The notes under the pieces: model-generated
The model's database searches: none
What the model was told of the DNA's origin: nothing
Seen by the model: the letters and a program-made list of their open reading frames with translations, nothing else
Position numbers and translations under genes: made by a program
In this document: positions 24,703 through 34,213 of the stretch, one piece after another
How positions within the stretch are numbered: the first letter of the stretch is position 1
Layout: each line of letters starts with the position of its first letter
Assembly (NCBI GenBank): GCA_910589045.1
Contig: CAJUSH010000017.1
Location: 1 to 56,754 of the forward strand
Direction: 5' to 3'
DNA length: 56,754 nucleotides
Source: an uncultured Eubacterium sp.
GTDB taxonomy: Bacteria; Bacillota_A; Clostridia; Lachnospirales; Lachnospiraceae

Positions 24703-25716
24703 CTATTTCCCGTAGTACTCGTTGATTCCCTCAAAAAATGCCATAATATTGTTCCAGTCTGACATAGGCGGAATATCGCAGCCGGAGGAAACCACAAAAT
24801 TTTTGTAGGAACCGCATGCCTCAAGCAGCTCCCTCGTCCTTGCCTTCACTGAGTCAGGCGTGCCGTTGCGGAACTCACCCGCAGGGTCAACATTGCCCAT
24901 CGCAAGGATGTTTTCCGGAATTTTCGGCATCATCTCTGCCATATCGATGGCGTTGCCGAAGTGGAGCACACGGCATCCGTTTGACGTGATGGAATTGATC
25001 TGCTGAATCGTACAGTTTCCGCAGTTGTGATAGCCCACAATGAAGTCCTGCGTTTGGGTCGCCTCCACGATTTTCTTCACGTACACGCAGGAAAACTCCT
25101 CCTCCAGCGCCGGCGAGAGCAGCCCCGCCAGAGGTTCTGCCATGAGCACGCCGTTCGCGCCCACCGCCTTGTAGGCATTGATGTATTGAATCAGAAATTC
25201 CGTCACCTTTTCCAGCACGGTATGAACCATGTCCGGCTCCTCGTAGCAGTAGATCATCGCCTCGCTGACATCCATCAGACGCCCCGCCAGTGAAAACGGC
25301 CCGATCACACCCGCAAATACCGGGCGATCCTCGATGAGCTTCACGGATTTCTCAATCGCATCGATGTAAATCTGTGTGCGTCCGGCACCGATCTCAGGCA
25401 CCTGTAAGGCATCCGCATCCTCCTCGGTAGCGATGATGCTTCCCACAACCGTAGGTACCTCGTCGTCGGACACATGAATCGTTGAACCGAATGCCTCCGC
25501 CTCAAGGGAGAGATCCATCATGCTCACCGCCGCTGCCGCCTCCGGCGTCTCATCTGCCACCAGCTTCATCGCCTGCGCCTGCAGGTCACTGGAGCCAATC
25601 AAGTCCTTCACGGTAATTCCCATCTTCTGGATTGCGGGGAAGGAGAGCACAAGAAAGCCCTTTTTCCGCTCTGCCTCCAGTGTCTCGTCCACCCAGTTTG
25701 TCATGTTTCTCTTCAT
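24703..25716 (-). CDS. UroD-fold, MtaA-like methylcobamide methyltransferase
   Basis: A 337-residue protein of the uroporphyrinogen-decarboxylase superfamily, in the MtaA/CmuA methyltransferase group. His230 and Cys232 in GYHNCGN and Cys313 in SSGCDIPP fit the HxC...C zinc site of MtaA-type enzymes, and there is no sign of the decarboxylase active-site Arg/Asp motifs near the N-terminus. Such enzymes move a methyl group from a methyl-corrinoid protein to a thiol or tetrahydrofolate-type acceptor. The ATG at 25716 is used. Gene order with DUF2284, a RhaM-like gene and a second UroD-fold gene upstream is conserved on the same strand. Confidence 0.85.
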   Translation of the reverse strand: MKRNMTNWVDETLEAERKKGFLVLSFPAIQKMGITVKDLIGSSDLQAQAMKLVADETPEAAAAVSMMDLSLEAEAFGSTIHVSDDEVPTVVGSIIATEEDADALQVPEIGAGRTQIYIDAIEKSVKLIEDRPVFAGVIGPFSLAGRLMDVSEAMIYCYEEPDMVHTVLEKVTEFLIQYINAYKAVGANGVLMAEPLAGLLSPALEEEFSCVYVKKIVEATQTQDFIVGYHNCGNCTIQQINSITSNGCRVLHFGNAIDMAEMMPKIPENILAMGNVDPAGEFRNGTPDSVKARTRELLEACGSYKNFVVSSGCDIPPMSDWNNIMAFFEGINEYYGK

Positions 25717-25760
25717 AGTTTCTGTATACTCCTTTTCTCGTTAATCACAATCGCTCCGCC

Positions 25761-26345
25761 TCAATCCACCCGGGCGCAGCGCATCTGTTTGTCAGCCATG
25801 CAGTGAAAGCAGATTCCGCCGAAATACGTCACCGTATTCTGCCCGTTGATGTAATGGATACCGCCGCTTTTCGCCAGCTCGCTTACCACAATGCCGTAGG
25901 ACTCAATGGACGGGGACATCTGCTCCGGAAACCGGCACAAAGCATCCGGGTACGTACATGTACTGCAACGGTCGCACCCCTCCCCGGCCAGGTATAAAAG
26001 GGGTTCGTCTGACTGCCCGCGCACCCACGCCTGCACCCTGCGGCAAACCTCCTGATGGACCCGTTTGCCCGCCATCATGCCCTCCCAGTCCAGGGAGTCC
26101 TCCAGCTCATGCTTTGTGGTATAAACAAGGATCTTCCCGTATGCCATGATCGCTTCATGGCATTCCTCCATCGTTCCCACCCCCGGCGGGCACGCCCAGG
26201 TCTTTGCATAGCCGCCGCAGGAATTCTGCTCGCACAAAAGACGCACACCGTCGGAAAACACAATGCTCTTTACGAGAACAACCGCAATCTCATGAATCCC
26301 GTAATCGCTCTTATTTTCAATCAGATACTCATACCAGGCCGCCAT
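25761..26345 (-). CDS. DUF2284 Cys-rich metal-binding protein
   Basis: A 194-residue protein with many Cys residues: CEQNSCGGYAKTWACPPG near the N-terminus, EGCDRCSTCTYPDALCRFPEQMSP in the second half, and GGICFHCMADKQMRC close to the end, in agreement with DUF2284, which is thought to bind iron-sulfur clusters or metal. Members often lie next to corrinoid methyltransferase genes. The start at 26345 follows GGAGG; an upstream extension to 26399 is not supported. It sits 45 bp upstream of the MtaA-like gene in the same transcript direction. Confidence 0.85.
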   Translation of the reverse strand: MAAWYEYLIENKSDYGIHEIAVVLVKSIVFSDGVRLLCEQNSCGGYAKTWACPPGVGTMEECHEAIMAYGKILVYTTKHELEDSLDWEGMMAGKRVHQEVCRRVQAWVRGQSDEPLLYLAGEGCDRCSTCTYPDALCRFPEQMSPSIESYGIVVSELAKSGGIHYINGQNTVTYFGGICFHCMADKQMRCARVD

Positions 26346-26468
26346 TCGTCCTCCTTTTTTGTCCCCGCCGTTTACCCGGCAAACGCGGATACCTATCACC
26401 CGTCCGGTCAGCTGGCGGCAAAATCCGCTCCGGCTTTAGACTGCCCGCTGACCGCTCCGTCCGAAAGG

Positions 26469-26795
26469 CTAATCCAAATGATAAATCTCCTTCATATCCG
26501 ACCAGAAATCCCCCTTAGCGCAGTCCTCTAAGGGCTGCATCAGGGGCTTTACCACATCCCACCACGCCTGGGTGTTCGGATCGGCCGCCATCCTCGCCAT
26601 ATCCGCCTCATAGTCCTCCCCGTCGTACTCAAAATAAGAAAAGAGATACTCTCCTCTGTGGTAAATCGAATAATTTTTCAGATGGCACTCCTTGATCATC
26701 TCGTTGACGCCGGGCATCGGATTTGCATGCCACTTCGCGTAGTTCTCGATATCCTTCACCTTAATGATCTGTCCAAAACGTCTTACTTCTCCCAT
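26469..26795 (-). CDS. L-rhamnose mutarotase (RhaM)-like protein
   Basis: A 108-residue protein of the RhaM/DUF718 family: RFGQIIKVKDIENYAKWHANPMPGV, NYSIYHRGEYLFSYFEYDG and WWDVVKPLMQPL line up with the RhaM alpha/beta barrel dimer. RhaM interconverts the alpha and beta anomers of L-rhamnose. The ATG at 26795 gives the usual length; the frame is open upstream to 26837. No rhamnose isomerase or kinase is seen, so a different sugar, or another role for this fold, is possible. Confidence 0.8.
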   Translation of the reverse strand: MGEVRRFGQIIKVKDIENYAKWHANPMPGVNEMIKECHLKNYSIYHRGEYLFSYFEYDGEDYEADMARMAADPNTQAWWDVVKPLMQPLEDCAKGDFWSDMKEIYHLD

Positions 26796-26918
26796 ATGTC
26801 CGATCCTTCCTGTCGTCATCCCACATTTTTCCGTCACTGCTCACTTTGACCAGCAACGGGCAGCTTGGACACAAAACCTTGCTTCGCGAGGCCCAAGCCG
26901 CTGCCTGAATCATGTTTT

Positions 26919-26940
26919 CCCGCGGGCAAACGCCCGCGGG
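26919..26940. repeat. 9-bp inverted repeat in the spacer between RhaM-like and UroD-fold genes
   Basis: CCCGCGGGC and GCCCGCGGG enclose AAAC. No T-run follows on either strand, so a simple terminator is unlikely; it may stabilise the RNA between the two genes. A second, weaker hairpin lies at about 26859-26912 (GGCAGCTTGG with CCAAGCCGCTGCC). Confidence 0.45.
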
Positions 26941-26949
26941 GCGCTGCCG

Positions 26950-27993
26950 TTACTCGTAGAGCTTCGTAGCCTCCTCGAACAATGCGTGAATGTTTGCCGG
27001 CGGAACATCGGGCATAATCGCCTCATGGCTCGGCGAGATGATGAGTCCGGTCGGGAAAATTGTGCGCAGCTCCTTCACCTTCGCGCGCACATCATCCGGT
27101 GTACCGTTCACGAGCAAATCCTGGGTATCCACACCGCCGCAGAAGGATACTCTGCCCGCAAACTTCTCCTTCAGATTCTCCGGCTCCATGCCCGCCGCCA
27201 GCGCCTGAATCGGATGAACCACATCCACACCCGCCTCGATCAAATCCGGAATCACATCCACGATGGAACCGCAGGAGTGATAAATCACCTTCAGTCCATA
27301 GGAATGCGCCTGATCCACCAGCTTTTTGCACCCGGGAATGACAAAGTCCCGCACGCACTGAGGCGAAAGCATCAGCCCGCGCTGGCTTCCCATATCGTTT
27401 CCGATGAGCACCGCATCCAGCTTTCCCTTCGTCGCCTCAAAGAAAATCTCATTTGCCTTCAGATAAAAGCTCACAATCTTCTCGTCAACCGCTTCGTAAA
27501 TTTCGGGATTTGCCAGCATGTTCATCAGCGCCGTCTCCATGCCGAAGGCTGCGCAGGTATCCTGAAAGTGCGCGGACCAGCACATCGCAAGGCGCACCTT
27601 GTCGGCGGGAGCCATATCCACACGGCGCCTGCACTCCTCCACATCTATGTACTTCTCGGGGTCCGGCCACTCGAAAAAGTCCAGATCCTCCGGCTCCTCC
27701 GCGTCCTTAAAGCAGCCGTCGGCAGTCAGAGTACGATCCTCCGCATCCACGTCCCCGTCCATATACCAGTCAAATGCCGCGTAGATTGCGCTGGCAGTCG
27801 GTGACTGATAGGGTACCTCAATGGCATAGAAATCATCACCCACCGCAAGCTTTAATTCGTGGAAATCCTTCACCCCGTAGTAGTCGAACAATGCGGGCCT
27901 TGCATTGATATCCGGCATTCCCAGCCATGCCGCAGGACGGTCAACCTTTTCACGGTTCACTGTTGCAAAAAATCGTTCTCTGCTATTCATCAT
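26950..27993 (-). CDS. Second UroD-fold methyltransferase-like protein
   Basis: A 347-residue UroD-superfamily protein. It opens MNSRERFFATVNREKVDRPA, a typical start, and has IYHSCGS with His239 and Cys241 (the HxC zinc pair of the MtaA group) and SFCGGVDTQDLL near 285. This subgroup is often found with corrinoid systems. It differs clearly from the protein at 24703-25716, so the two may have separate roles, for example one demethylating the substrate and one charging the acceptor. The ATG pair at 27993/27990 follows AAGGAG. It is the promoter-proximal gene of a four-gene set on this strand. Confidence 0.82.
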   Translation of the reverse strand: MMNSRERFFATVNREKVDRPAAWLGMPDINARPALFDYYGVKDFHELKLAVGDDFYAIEVPYQSPTASAIYAAFDWYMDGDVDAEDRTLTADGCFKDAEEPEDLDFFEWPDPEKYIDVEECRRRVDMAPADKVRLAMCWSAHFQDTCAAFGMETALMNMLANPEIYEAVDEKIVSFYLKANEIFFEATKGKLDAVLIGNDMGSQRGLMLSPQCVRDFVIPGCKKLVDQAHSYGLKVIYHSCGSIVDVIPDLIEAGVDVVHPIQALAAGMEPENLKEKFAGRVSFCGGVDTQDLLVNGTPDDVRAKVKELRTIFPTGLIISPSHEAIMPDVPPANIHALFEEATKLYE

Positions 27994-28051
27994 ATAACTC
28001 TCCTTTTCTGTCCGATAATGGCTACCAAAAAATTCCTTAAATATATCTTTT

Positions 28052-28080
28052 ATTATAAGCACTCATTTAGTGAAATACAA
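28052..28080 (-). promoter_or_regulatory. Promoter of the UroD-fold methyltransferase operon
   Basis: On the minus strand TTGTAT (28080-28075), a 17-base spacer, then TATAAT (28057-28052). The start codon is at 27993. The operator-like sequence at 28099-28112 lies just upstream. Confidence 0.7.
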
Positions 28081-28098
28081 TAAAATGAAAATCTCCGG

Positions 28099-28112
28099 GT
28101 TAATCGTTTAAC
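28099..28112. promoter_or_regulatory. LacI-type operator candidate (copy 1)
   Basis: GTTAATCGTTTAAC is palindromic except for one base pair and has the central CG of LacI-family operators. It lies in the divergent spacer between the UroD-fold operon and the LacI-type regulator gene, about 19 bases from the operon's -35. A copy differing at two positions occurs at 35485-35498 upstream of the sugar ABC importer. Confidence 0.5.
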
Positions 28113-28244
28113 TTTTTCGGGTTGACTTTTTCAGGCGCCTGTGACAAACTGTTTCATAAGAATCCGACGGTGGGCGGATCTGCTGAATCTACCGCAGTTT
28201 TTGCACACAAAGGATGTTTTTTGAAAGGGTAAAAGGGGATTTTT

Positions 28245-30497
28245 ATGGCTACACTCAAGGATGTTGCAAAGCGGGCAGGCGTGTCCGTCGCCACCGCCTC
28301 CTACTGCATCAGCGGCAAAAAGAATATGAAGCCCGAAACGCAGCTCCGCGTGCAGGAGGCTATCGCGGAGCTGAATTACATTCCGAATTTTTCCGCGCGC
28401 AGCTTAAAAAGCAACTCCTCCGACGAGATCGGCGTGGTGCTCCCGACGCTGGATGACTCCATCAACTCCGAGATTTTAAACGGCATCATCGCGCACGCGA
28501 ACCGCACCGGCTACTCGGTAAACATTGCGTGCAGCTACAACAACCCCCGGGACGAGCAGGCGATTATCCGCAAGTTCATCAGCAAAAACTATGCCGGCAT
28601 CATCCTTATGACCTGCCAGTCCACCAACGACAGCTTTTTTAAGAAAACCCTCTACGAATCCAGCATCAGCAACGTATTCATCATGCGTCTGCCGCCCAGA
28701 ATCTCCACCAATTTTCTGGGCTTTGACAATTACAACACATTCTACTATCTGACGGAGCAGCTCATCGAAAACGGTTATACCGACATCGCCATCGTCACCG
28801 GCTCCCAGGACTTTTTCTCCGAAATCGAATGCGTCAGCGGCTACTCCGAGGCCCATGATGCCCGCGGGCGTACCTGCCACCCGGAAAATATTCTGTGTAC
28901 GGATATGTCCAAGGAGGGCTCCTTCAAAGTGACCATGCTCTATCTCGCCGCCCATCTGCCCCAGGCAATCATCACCTCCTCCCAGACGATCATGGACGGT
29001 GTTATTGAGGCATGCCGCATCCACAACATCGAGCCGGGAAAGCACATCTGTATGATTACGCTCTCGGAAGAGCGCTGGAACGCCTCCGGCTATCATCCGA
29101 ATGTGCTCCACACCGCGGCTACTGCCTACACCCTGGGGGAGGACAGCTTTCAGATTCTGATGGAGGAAAACACCTCGCCCAACCTTTATGACCGCAAATT
29201 CAAGCTCTACCGGGACAACGTGCTCGACACGGCGCTGGACATCCCCGCCCCGGACTTTCCGCCTGCGGTTCTCACACACGAGCCGATGGTAGTGCTTCGC
29301 ATCGCAAGCATCGATTTGCCCACCATCCGCGCCATTCAGGCGGTGAGCTGCAAGCTCACCCACACCTGCGGCATCCGTCTCGACATCCATTTTTTTACAC
29401 TGCGGGAGCTGTTTTTGCTCATTGAGGAGGATACCGCAAAGGAAGAGCCCGCCTACGACCTGTACCTCTCGGATGTCTCATGGATGAATTATTTCACGGC
29501 AAAGCAGGTATTCGCGGACTTAAACGACATGATGGAGCGCATCCCCGAGGCAAAGGAAGCCATCTTTCCGAAAAACCTCTCCAATGCCTGCATCCGCGGC
29601 CACTACTACGGTTTTCCGGTCATCGGCGGCACACAGCTGCTCTTCTACCGGAAGGATCTCTTCGAGGATCTGCAGCTCCAGCGCCAGTACAAGGGTGAGC
29701 ACAGCCTCTCCCTGCGCCCGCCCAAGACGTGGACGGAGTTCAACGCAATTGCACGGTTTTTTACACAGAAATTTAACCCCGGCTCCCCCACGAAATACGG
29801 CACCGCCTTCTCCTCAAATCTGGCGGAGGATTTCATCCAGGATATGCTCATCCGCTTCTGGAGCTACGACGGCGGACTGTTCAACAGCCGCGGCCATCTT
29901 GAGCTGAACACGCCGCAGAACGTGCGTGCCTGCAAAAACATTTTGGAGACGGCAGAATATGCCCCGCTCCGGGCGGGCTACATGGATACCACCTTCGCCC
30001 GCATCGGCGAGGGCAGCATCGCCATGGCTATCTCCTTTACGGAGTACGCCTCCAAAATCCAGAACAGTCTGCACCCGGAGTTTCTCTCAAAAATCGGCTA
30101 CAGCATGCTCCCCGGGTGCACCCCCTCCAACTGCGGCTGGCATCTTTGCATGTCAAAGAAAACCCAGAAGCAGGACGCCGCAGAGCAGCTCTTCCACTGG
30201 CTCTGCCAGCGCCAGGTCAGCTATTACCAGACCATCCTCTCCGGCTCCTCCACAATGGTCTACCCCCACACGCACCACGAACTGCTTCGGCTCTACCCCT
30301 GGCTGAACCTAACCGCCGAGGGCCTAAGCTGCAGCCGTGACCGCATCTATCCCACCCGGGGGAAAAAGCAGCTCATCGTGCCCGCCGACTTTGAGGGCAA
30401 CATGCGCATGGCATTCCACAAAATGCAAAGCGGCGAGCTCTCGATTCCGGATGCCCTGTCCGAATGTCAGTCCAATATTTTAAACCAGTACTTTTAG
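28245..30497 (+). CDS. LacI-type regulator fused to an extracellular-type solute-binding domain
   Basis: A 750-residue protein. Residues 1-57 are a LacI HTH (ATLKDVAKRAGVSVATASYCISGKKNMKPETQLRVQEAIAELNY, with the hinge helix around 50-60). Residues about 60-335 are the usual periplasmic-binding-like sensor. From about 340 to 745 there is a second binding fold of the ABC solute-binding family 1 type: DLYLSDVSWMNYFTAKQVFADL, PVIGGTQLLFYRKDLFEDL, SIAMAISFTEYASK and GYSMLPGCTPSNCGWHLCMSK. There is no signal peptide, so this second domain should be cytosolic and sense a ligand. It is divergent from the methyltransferase operon and convergent with the sugar importer. Start at ATG 28245. Confidence 0.88.
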   Translation: MATLKDVAKRAGVSVATASYCISGKKNMKPETQLRVQEAIAELNYIPNFSARSLKSNSSDEIGVVLPTLDDSINSEILNGIIAHANRTGYSVNIACSYNNPRDEQAIIRKFISKNYAGIILMTCQSTNDSFFKKTLYESSISNVFIMRLPPRISTNFLGFDNYNTFYYLTEQLIENGYTDIAIVTGSQDFFSEIECVSGYSEAHDARGRTCHPENILCTDMSKEGSFKVTMLYLAAHLPQAIITSSQTIMDGVIEACRIHNIEPGKHICMITLSEERWNASGYHPNVLHTAATAYTLGEDSFQILMEENTSPNLYDRKFKLYRDNVLDTALDIPAPDFPPAVLTHEPMVVLRIASIDLPTIRAIQAVSCKLTHTCGIRLDIHFFTLRELFLLIEEDTAKEEPAYDLYLSDVSWMNYFTAKQVFADLNDMMERIPEAKEAIFPKNLSNACIRGHYYGFPVIGGTQLLFYRKDLFEDLQLQRQYKGEHSLSLRPPKTWTEFNAIARFFTQKFNPGSPTKYGTAFSSNLAEDFIQDMLIRFWSYDGGLFNSRGHLELNTPQNVRACKNILETAEYAPLRAGYMDTTFARIGEGSIAMAISFTEYASKIQNSLHPEFLSKIGYSMLPGCTPSNCGWHLCMSKKTQKQDAAEQLFHWLCQRQVSYYQTILSGSSTMVYPHTHHELLRLYPWLNLTAEGLSCSRDRIYPTRGKKQLIVPADFEGNMRMAFHKMQSGELSIPDALSECQSNILNQYF

Positions 30498-30509
30498 CAG
30501 AAACCACGA

Positions 30510-30537
30510 AGGAGCCGCCAGCATGCTGGCGGCTCCT
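30510..30537. terminator. 13-bp inverted repeat between regulator and importer genes
   Basis: GGAGCCGCCAGC and GCTGGCGGCTCC form a near-perfect hairpin with ATGC at its centre, between the convergent genes ending at 30497 and 30561. No long T-run follows on either strand, so it is a weak or bidirectional terminator. Confidence 0.5.
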
Positions 30538-30560
30538 CCTTCCTATCCAGGGACTCCCTT

Positions 30561-31580
30561 TTATTTTTTTGCTCTCTTTTTCAGGAACTGAAAGCCGTCC
30601 CCGGTCATCTTCGTACTTAAAATCAGCACGATGATCAAAAGCCCGCCCCAAATCAGGTTTGCATAATAGGCATTGAGCTGCGGGAACATATTTACACCGG
30701 TAGAGATAATCTGTACCGCAATAATCGCAAGCGCCACGTTGCTGATCTTTCCCATGCCGCCGTCCGGCAGAACACCCGCCAGCACCAGAATCAAAATCAC
30801 GGTCATCACATAAGAGGTGCCGTAGTCTGCCTTTGCGGAGTTCATGGTGGATACCATAAGCATACAGCCCATGCAGGCGATAATGTCTGCCAGAATAAAG
30901 GTTCCGATGATCATTCCCTTCGTGTTAATGGCAGAAAAGCGCGCCGCCTTCACATTCGTTCCCAGCATATAAAGCTTCTCGCCGTAGGTCGTCTTTTTCA
31001 GCAGAAACGCACAGACGGCAAACACGATGATAAACACCAGAAGCGGAAATGGCAGAAATCCAAGCACCATGGAATGTCCGATCTCGGTGTAAAGCGCAGG
31101 GACGCCTGTCACCGCATACCCCTGGGTCAGCGCTGTGGACAGTCCCAGCCACACGAGCTGCATCGCGATGGTAGCCATAACCGGCGGAATATTCAAAAAC
31201 GCCACCAGCACCCCGTTGATGATGCCGCCCACGGCACCGATCACCGCTACAAGAAGCAGCGCTGCAAAAATGATGCCTGCCACCTGCCCGTTGCCCATGT
31301 CCTCGGTAACATTTGCCGCCATGAAGCGAACCGCCATGATCGCCGCAAAGTCACCCAGAGCCACAAAGGACATGTCGATATTTCCCATGATAAAGCAGAA
31401 CATGATGCCCAGCGTCATAAGCCCGAACTCTGGAAACTGCATGATGATACTCTTCCATGTGCCCGGCGTCCAGAGGGTCGCGCCCTTTGTGATGCTAAAG
31501 AACAGCAGGAGCACTGCCATCAGGGACAACAGCATGGTCGTATAATTGTTTTTATTTGCCCACTCTTTGATTCTATTCAT
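30561..31580 (-). CDS. Sugar ABC transporter permease (RbsC-like)
   Basis: A 339-residue polytopic membrane protein with eight or more hydrophobic segments. The EAA-type region is around PPVMATIAMQLVWLGLS and the family loops FIMGNIDMSFVALGDFAAI and INGVLVAFLNIPPV. It pairs with the permease upstream and the ATPase at 32615. Together with the binding protein at 34214 it forms one importer of the ribose/rhamnose/AI-2 class, which often has two distinct permeases. Confidence 0.9.
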   Translation of the reverse strand: MNRIKEWANKNNYTTMLLSLMAVLLLFFSITKGATLWTPGTWKSIIMQFPEFGLMTLGIMFCFIMGNIDMSFVALGDFAAIMAVRFMAANVTEDMGNGQVAGIIFAALLLVAVIGAVGGIINGVLVAFLNIPPVMATIAMQLVWLGLSTALTQGYAVTGVPALYTEIGHSMVLGFLPFPLLVFIIVFAVCAFLLKKTTYGEKLYMLGTNVKAARFSAINTKGMIIGTFILADIIACMGCMLMVSTMNSAKADYGTSYVMTVILILVLAGVLPDGGMGKISNVALAIIAVQIISTGVNMFPQLNAYYANLIWGGLLIIVLILSTKMTGDGFQFLKKRAKK

Positions 31581-31598
31581 GATGTGCCTCCCCCTCTT

Positions 31599-32603
31599 CT
31601 ACTTATTCCGGCGCATAGCCTGCACTGCCGAGATCGTGATGCCGATCAGGATCACCAGGCCGTTAAAGAAATTCTGCCAGTAGGTATCGATGCCCACAAG
31701 AAGCATACTGTTGGAAACGACCGTAATGATTCCCACCGCGGTCACGGTTCCGAATACCGAGCCCTCACCGCCGAAGATGGACGCGCCGCCGAGAATAACC
31801 GCAGGGATAATCGTCATCTCCTTTCCGGTGAGCGCCTTGGGAATCGACTGGCGCGCCATACACACACGCACCATCCCGATAAAGCCTGCCGCCGCGCCCA
31901 CAACCGTATAGAGGACGATCTTTGTGCGCTTTACGTTGTAGCCCGCACGCTCCGCCGACACCTCATTGCCGCCGATGGCATAAAGAGCGCGCCCGAACAT
32001 CGTCTTGTTCAGCACAAAGGACGTGACAATACACATAATGACAAAGGGAATAAACATCGTCGTCATTGTGGAGCGCAGACCCGCGGAGTTTGTCACCTCA
32101 AACAGATAGCTCTCCCCCAGATCCCGAAAGCCCGTGGGAAGCTGCGAGGTAATCTCCTTCAGCTCTAACAGTCCCATTGACACACCGGTGAAAAATGTCT
32201 GAGTGCCCAGCGTGATAATCATCGTGTTCAGCTTAAAGTTTGCGATGATCAGGCCGTTGAACAGACCCAGCACGGCACCGATGAGAATGGCAAGCACAAA
32301 GCCCGCAGCCGCGTTGGTCTGGCACCAGCCGTTGTTCAAACAGATGGTGCAGGAGAGCGAGTATGCCAGAGCTGCAACTGCCGGAAACGACAGGTCAAAG
32401 CCCCCGGATACCATGACTGCCAGACAGATCATGGCAAACATGCCGTCTACCACCATAGAGCGTAAGATCGTCACAACCGTGCTGGCCTCGAAGAGCTGTC
32501 CTCCCGATACGATCTGTATTCCGATACACATTACCACCAGGACAAGGAAAATCCAGAATTCCGTCCGCCTGGTCATGCGCTTTAACGTTGCTTTATTCAT
32601 CAT
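31599..32603 (-). CDS. Sugar ABC transporter permease (second, RbsC-like)
   Basis: A 334-residue inner-membrane permease with the segments MVSGGFDLSFPAVAALAYSLSC, NGLIIANFKLNTMIITLGTQTFF and GMVRVCMARQSIPKALTGKEM typical of RbsC/LsrC/RhaP. The two permeases, each about 335 residues, suggest a heterodimer. It is 18 bp from the following permease gene and 11 bp after the ATPase gene. Confidence 0.9.
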   Translation of the reverse strand: MMNKATLKRMTRRTEFWIFLVLVVMCIGIQIVSGGQLFEASTVVTILRSMVVDGMFAMICLAVMVSGGFDLSFPAVAALAYSLSCTICLNNGWCQTNAAAGFVLAILIGAVLGLFNGLIIANFKLNTMIITLGTQTFFTGVSMGLLELKEITSQLPTGFRDLGESYLFEVTNSAGLRSTMTTMFIPFVIMCIVTSFVLNKTMFGRALYAIGGNEVSAERAGYNVKRTKIVLYTVVGAAAGFIGMVRVCMARQSIPKALTGKEMTIIPAVILGGASIFGGEGSVFGTVTAVGIITVVSNSMLLVGIDTYWQNFFNGLVILIGITISAVQAMRRNK

Positions 32604-32614
32604 TTTCCACCTCC

Positions 32615-34099
32615 CTAGCGAATAATTTCCAGAATGCCGTCCTCGGAAACAGCATCACCGGCCATCTCACCGACGATGCTCCCCTCCTTCATGACAATGA
32701 CGCGGCTGCAGTTCATCACGACCTCGGAGAGATCGTCCGAGATGATAATCACCGCAAGCCCCTCGTTTGCAAGGCCATGCACGAGGGCATGAATGTCCTC
32801 CTTTGCACCCACGTCCACGCCCACGGTGGGACCGTTTAAAATCAGCACGTCCAAATCGTTTGAGAGCCACTTGGAGAGCACAATTTTCTGCTGGTTTCCT
32901 CCGGAAAGAGTAGATGCGTTCTTGCGCACGTCGTCTGTCTTGATATGAAACTTTTCTTTCCATATGTTCGCGTCATCGATGAGCGCCTGATGGTTCAAAA
33001 GCCCCAAAGGACCGGAAAGACGCTTTAAGGAGGAGAGCGTAATGTTATCCGCAATCGGCTGCTCCAGGCAAAGCCCCTCCGTAAGACGGTCCTCCGGCAC
33101 ATAGCCGATCTTGAGCTTCTGCGCCTGAATCGGAGATGCAATCCGCACCTCCTGCCCATTCAGGATGATTCTTCCCTCCTTCGGGTGCTCAAGGCCGAAC
33201 AGCGCCAGTGCAAGCTCCGTGCGCCCGGAGCCCAAAAGCCCCGTAATGCCGAGAATCTCTCCCCCGCGAAGCTCGAAGCTCACATTCTGAAAGCTGCCCT
33301 GCAGGCCCAGATTTTCCACCTGAAGCACCGGCCTTTCGCTTACATTTTTTGCCACAAAGCGCTCGTCCGAAAGCTCGCGTCCGGTCATATGGTATGTAAA
33401 TTCTTTCGGGGTCAGCTCTGAGGTAGGTCCTGCATACACATTTTTACCGTTGCGCATAATACATACATCGTCAGAGATTTCAAAAATCTCCTCGGTTTTA
33501 TGAGAAATGAACATAATGGCAATGCCCGCGTCCCGAAGCTGCCGCACCGTCTCAAAAAGCGCATCCACCTCTTTTTTCGTGAGGGCGGTCGTCGGCTCAT
33601 CCATAATGATCAGCTTAGCGTCAAAAAGCATTGCACGGCAGATAGCTACGAGCTGCTTGTCGGCAACGGAGAGCTCACCCATCTTTGCCTGCAGGTCAAT
33701 CTCATATCCCACCTTTGATAAAGCTTCCTTTGCGGTCTGCGCCCAGCGTTTTTTGTTTACGATTTTTCTTCTTGCGGTAATCTCGGAGTTAATCGCCAGA
33801 TTTTCCATGACCGTAAGGTTCGGAAAAATAGACAAATCCTGATAAATTACCTGAATTCCCAGACGGGTCGCCTCGGCGGGCGTAATTTTCGAAATTTCCC
33901 TGCCCCCAAACGTATAGGAGCCTTCATCTCTGGTATACACACCGGAGATAATCTTCACCAACGTAGATTTGCCGCAGCCGTTTTCACCGGCAAGACACAT
34001 GACCTTTCCGGGCCGAACCCTGAAATTCACATTGTCCAGGGCTCTGACACCGGAAAAGGATTTACATATCCCTGACATTTCCAGTAAATACTCTGACAT
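32615..34099 (-). CDS. Sugar ABC transporter ATP-binding protein (two ATPase domains)
   Basis: A 494-residue RbsA/MglA-type tandem ATPase. The first domain has Walker A LAGENGCGKSTLVKI and LLIMDEPTTALTKKE; the second has the degenerate P-loop ITGLLGSGRTELALAL and the signature LSGGNQQKIVLSKWLSNDLDVLILNGPTVGVDVGAK. A substituted second-domain Walker B (LILNGPT instead of LILDEPT) removes the usual Asp-Glu pair, so the second site is probably weak or inactive. It energises the two permeases. Confidence 0.92.
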   Translation of the reverse strand: MSEYLLEMSGICKSFSGVRALDNVNFRVRPGKVMCLAGENGCGKSTLVKIISGVYTRDEGSYTFGGREISKITPAEATRLGIQVIYQDLSIFPNLTVMENLAINSEITARRKIVNKKRWAQTAKEALSKVGYEIDLQAKMGELSVADKQLVAICRAMLFDAKLIIMDEPTTALTKKEVDALFETVRQLRDAGIAIMFISHKTEEIFEISDDVCIMRNGKNVYAGPTSELTPKEFTYHMTGRELSDERFVAKNVSERPVLQVENLGLQGSFQNVSFELRGGEILGITGLLGSGRTELALALFGLEHPKEGRIILNGQEVRIASPIQAQKLKIGYVPEDRLTEGLCLEQPIADNITLSSLKRLSGPLGLLNHQALIDDANIWKEKFHIKTDDVRKNASTLSGGNQQKIVLSKWLSNDLDVLILNGPTVGVDVGAKEDIHALVHGLANEGLAVIIISDDLSEVVMNCSRVIVMKEGSIVGEMAGDAVSEDGILEIIR

Positions 34100-34213
34100 C
34101 CAAGTACCTCCTCTTTTTCATTAAGTAAGGCAGAGAAGCCCAGCTCCTCTGCCTCATCATTTCTAATCGCTGATCCCTGTCATTATCTATTCGGACAATC
34201 CAAACTCTCTCAA

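Noticed and set aside
26919..26940. GC-rich hairpin as intrinsic terminator
   Set aside because: No T-run follows on either strand; kept only as an inverted repeat.
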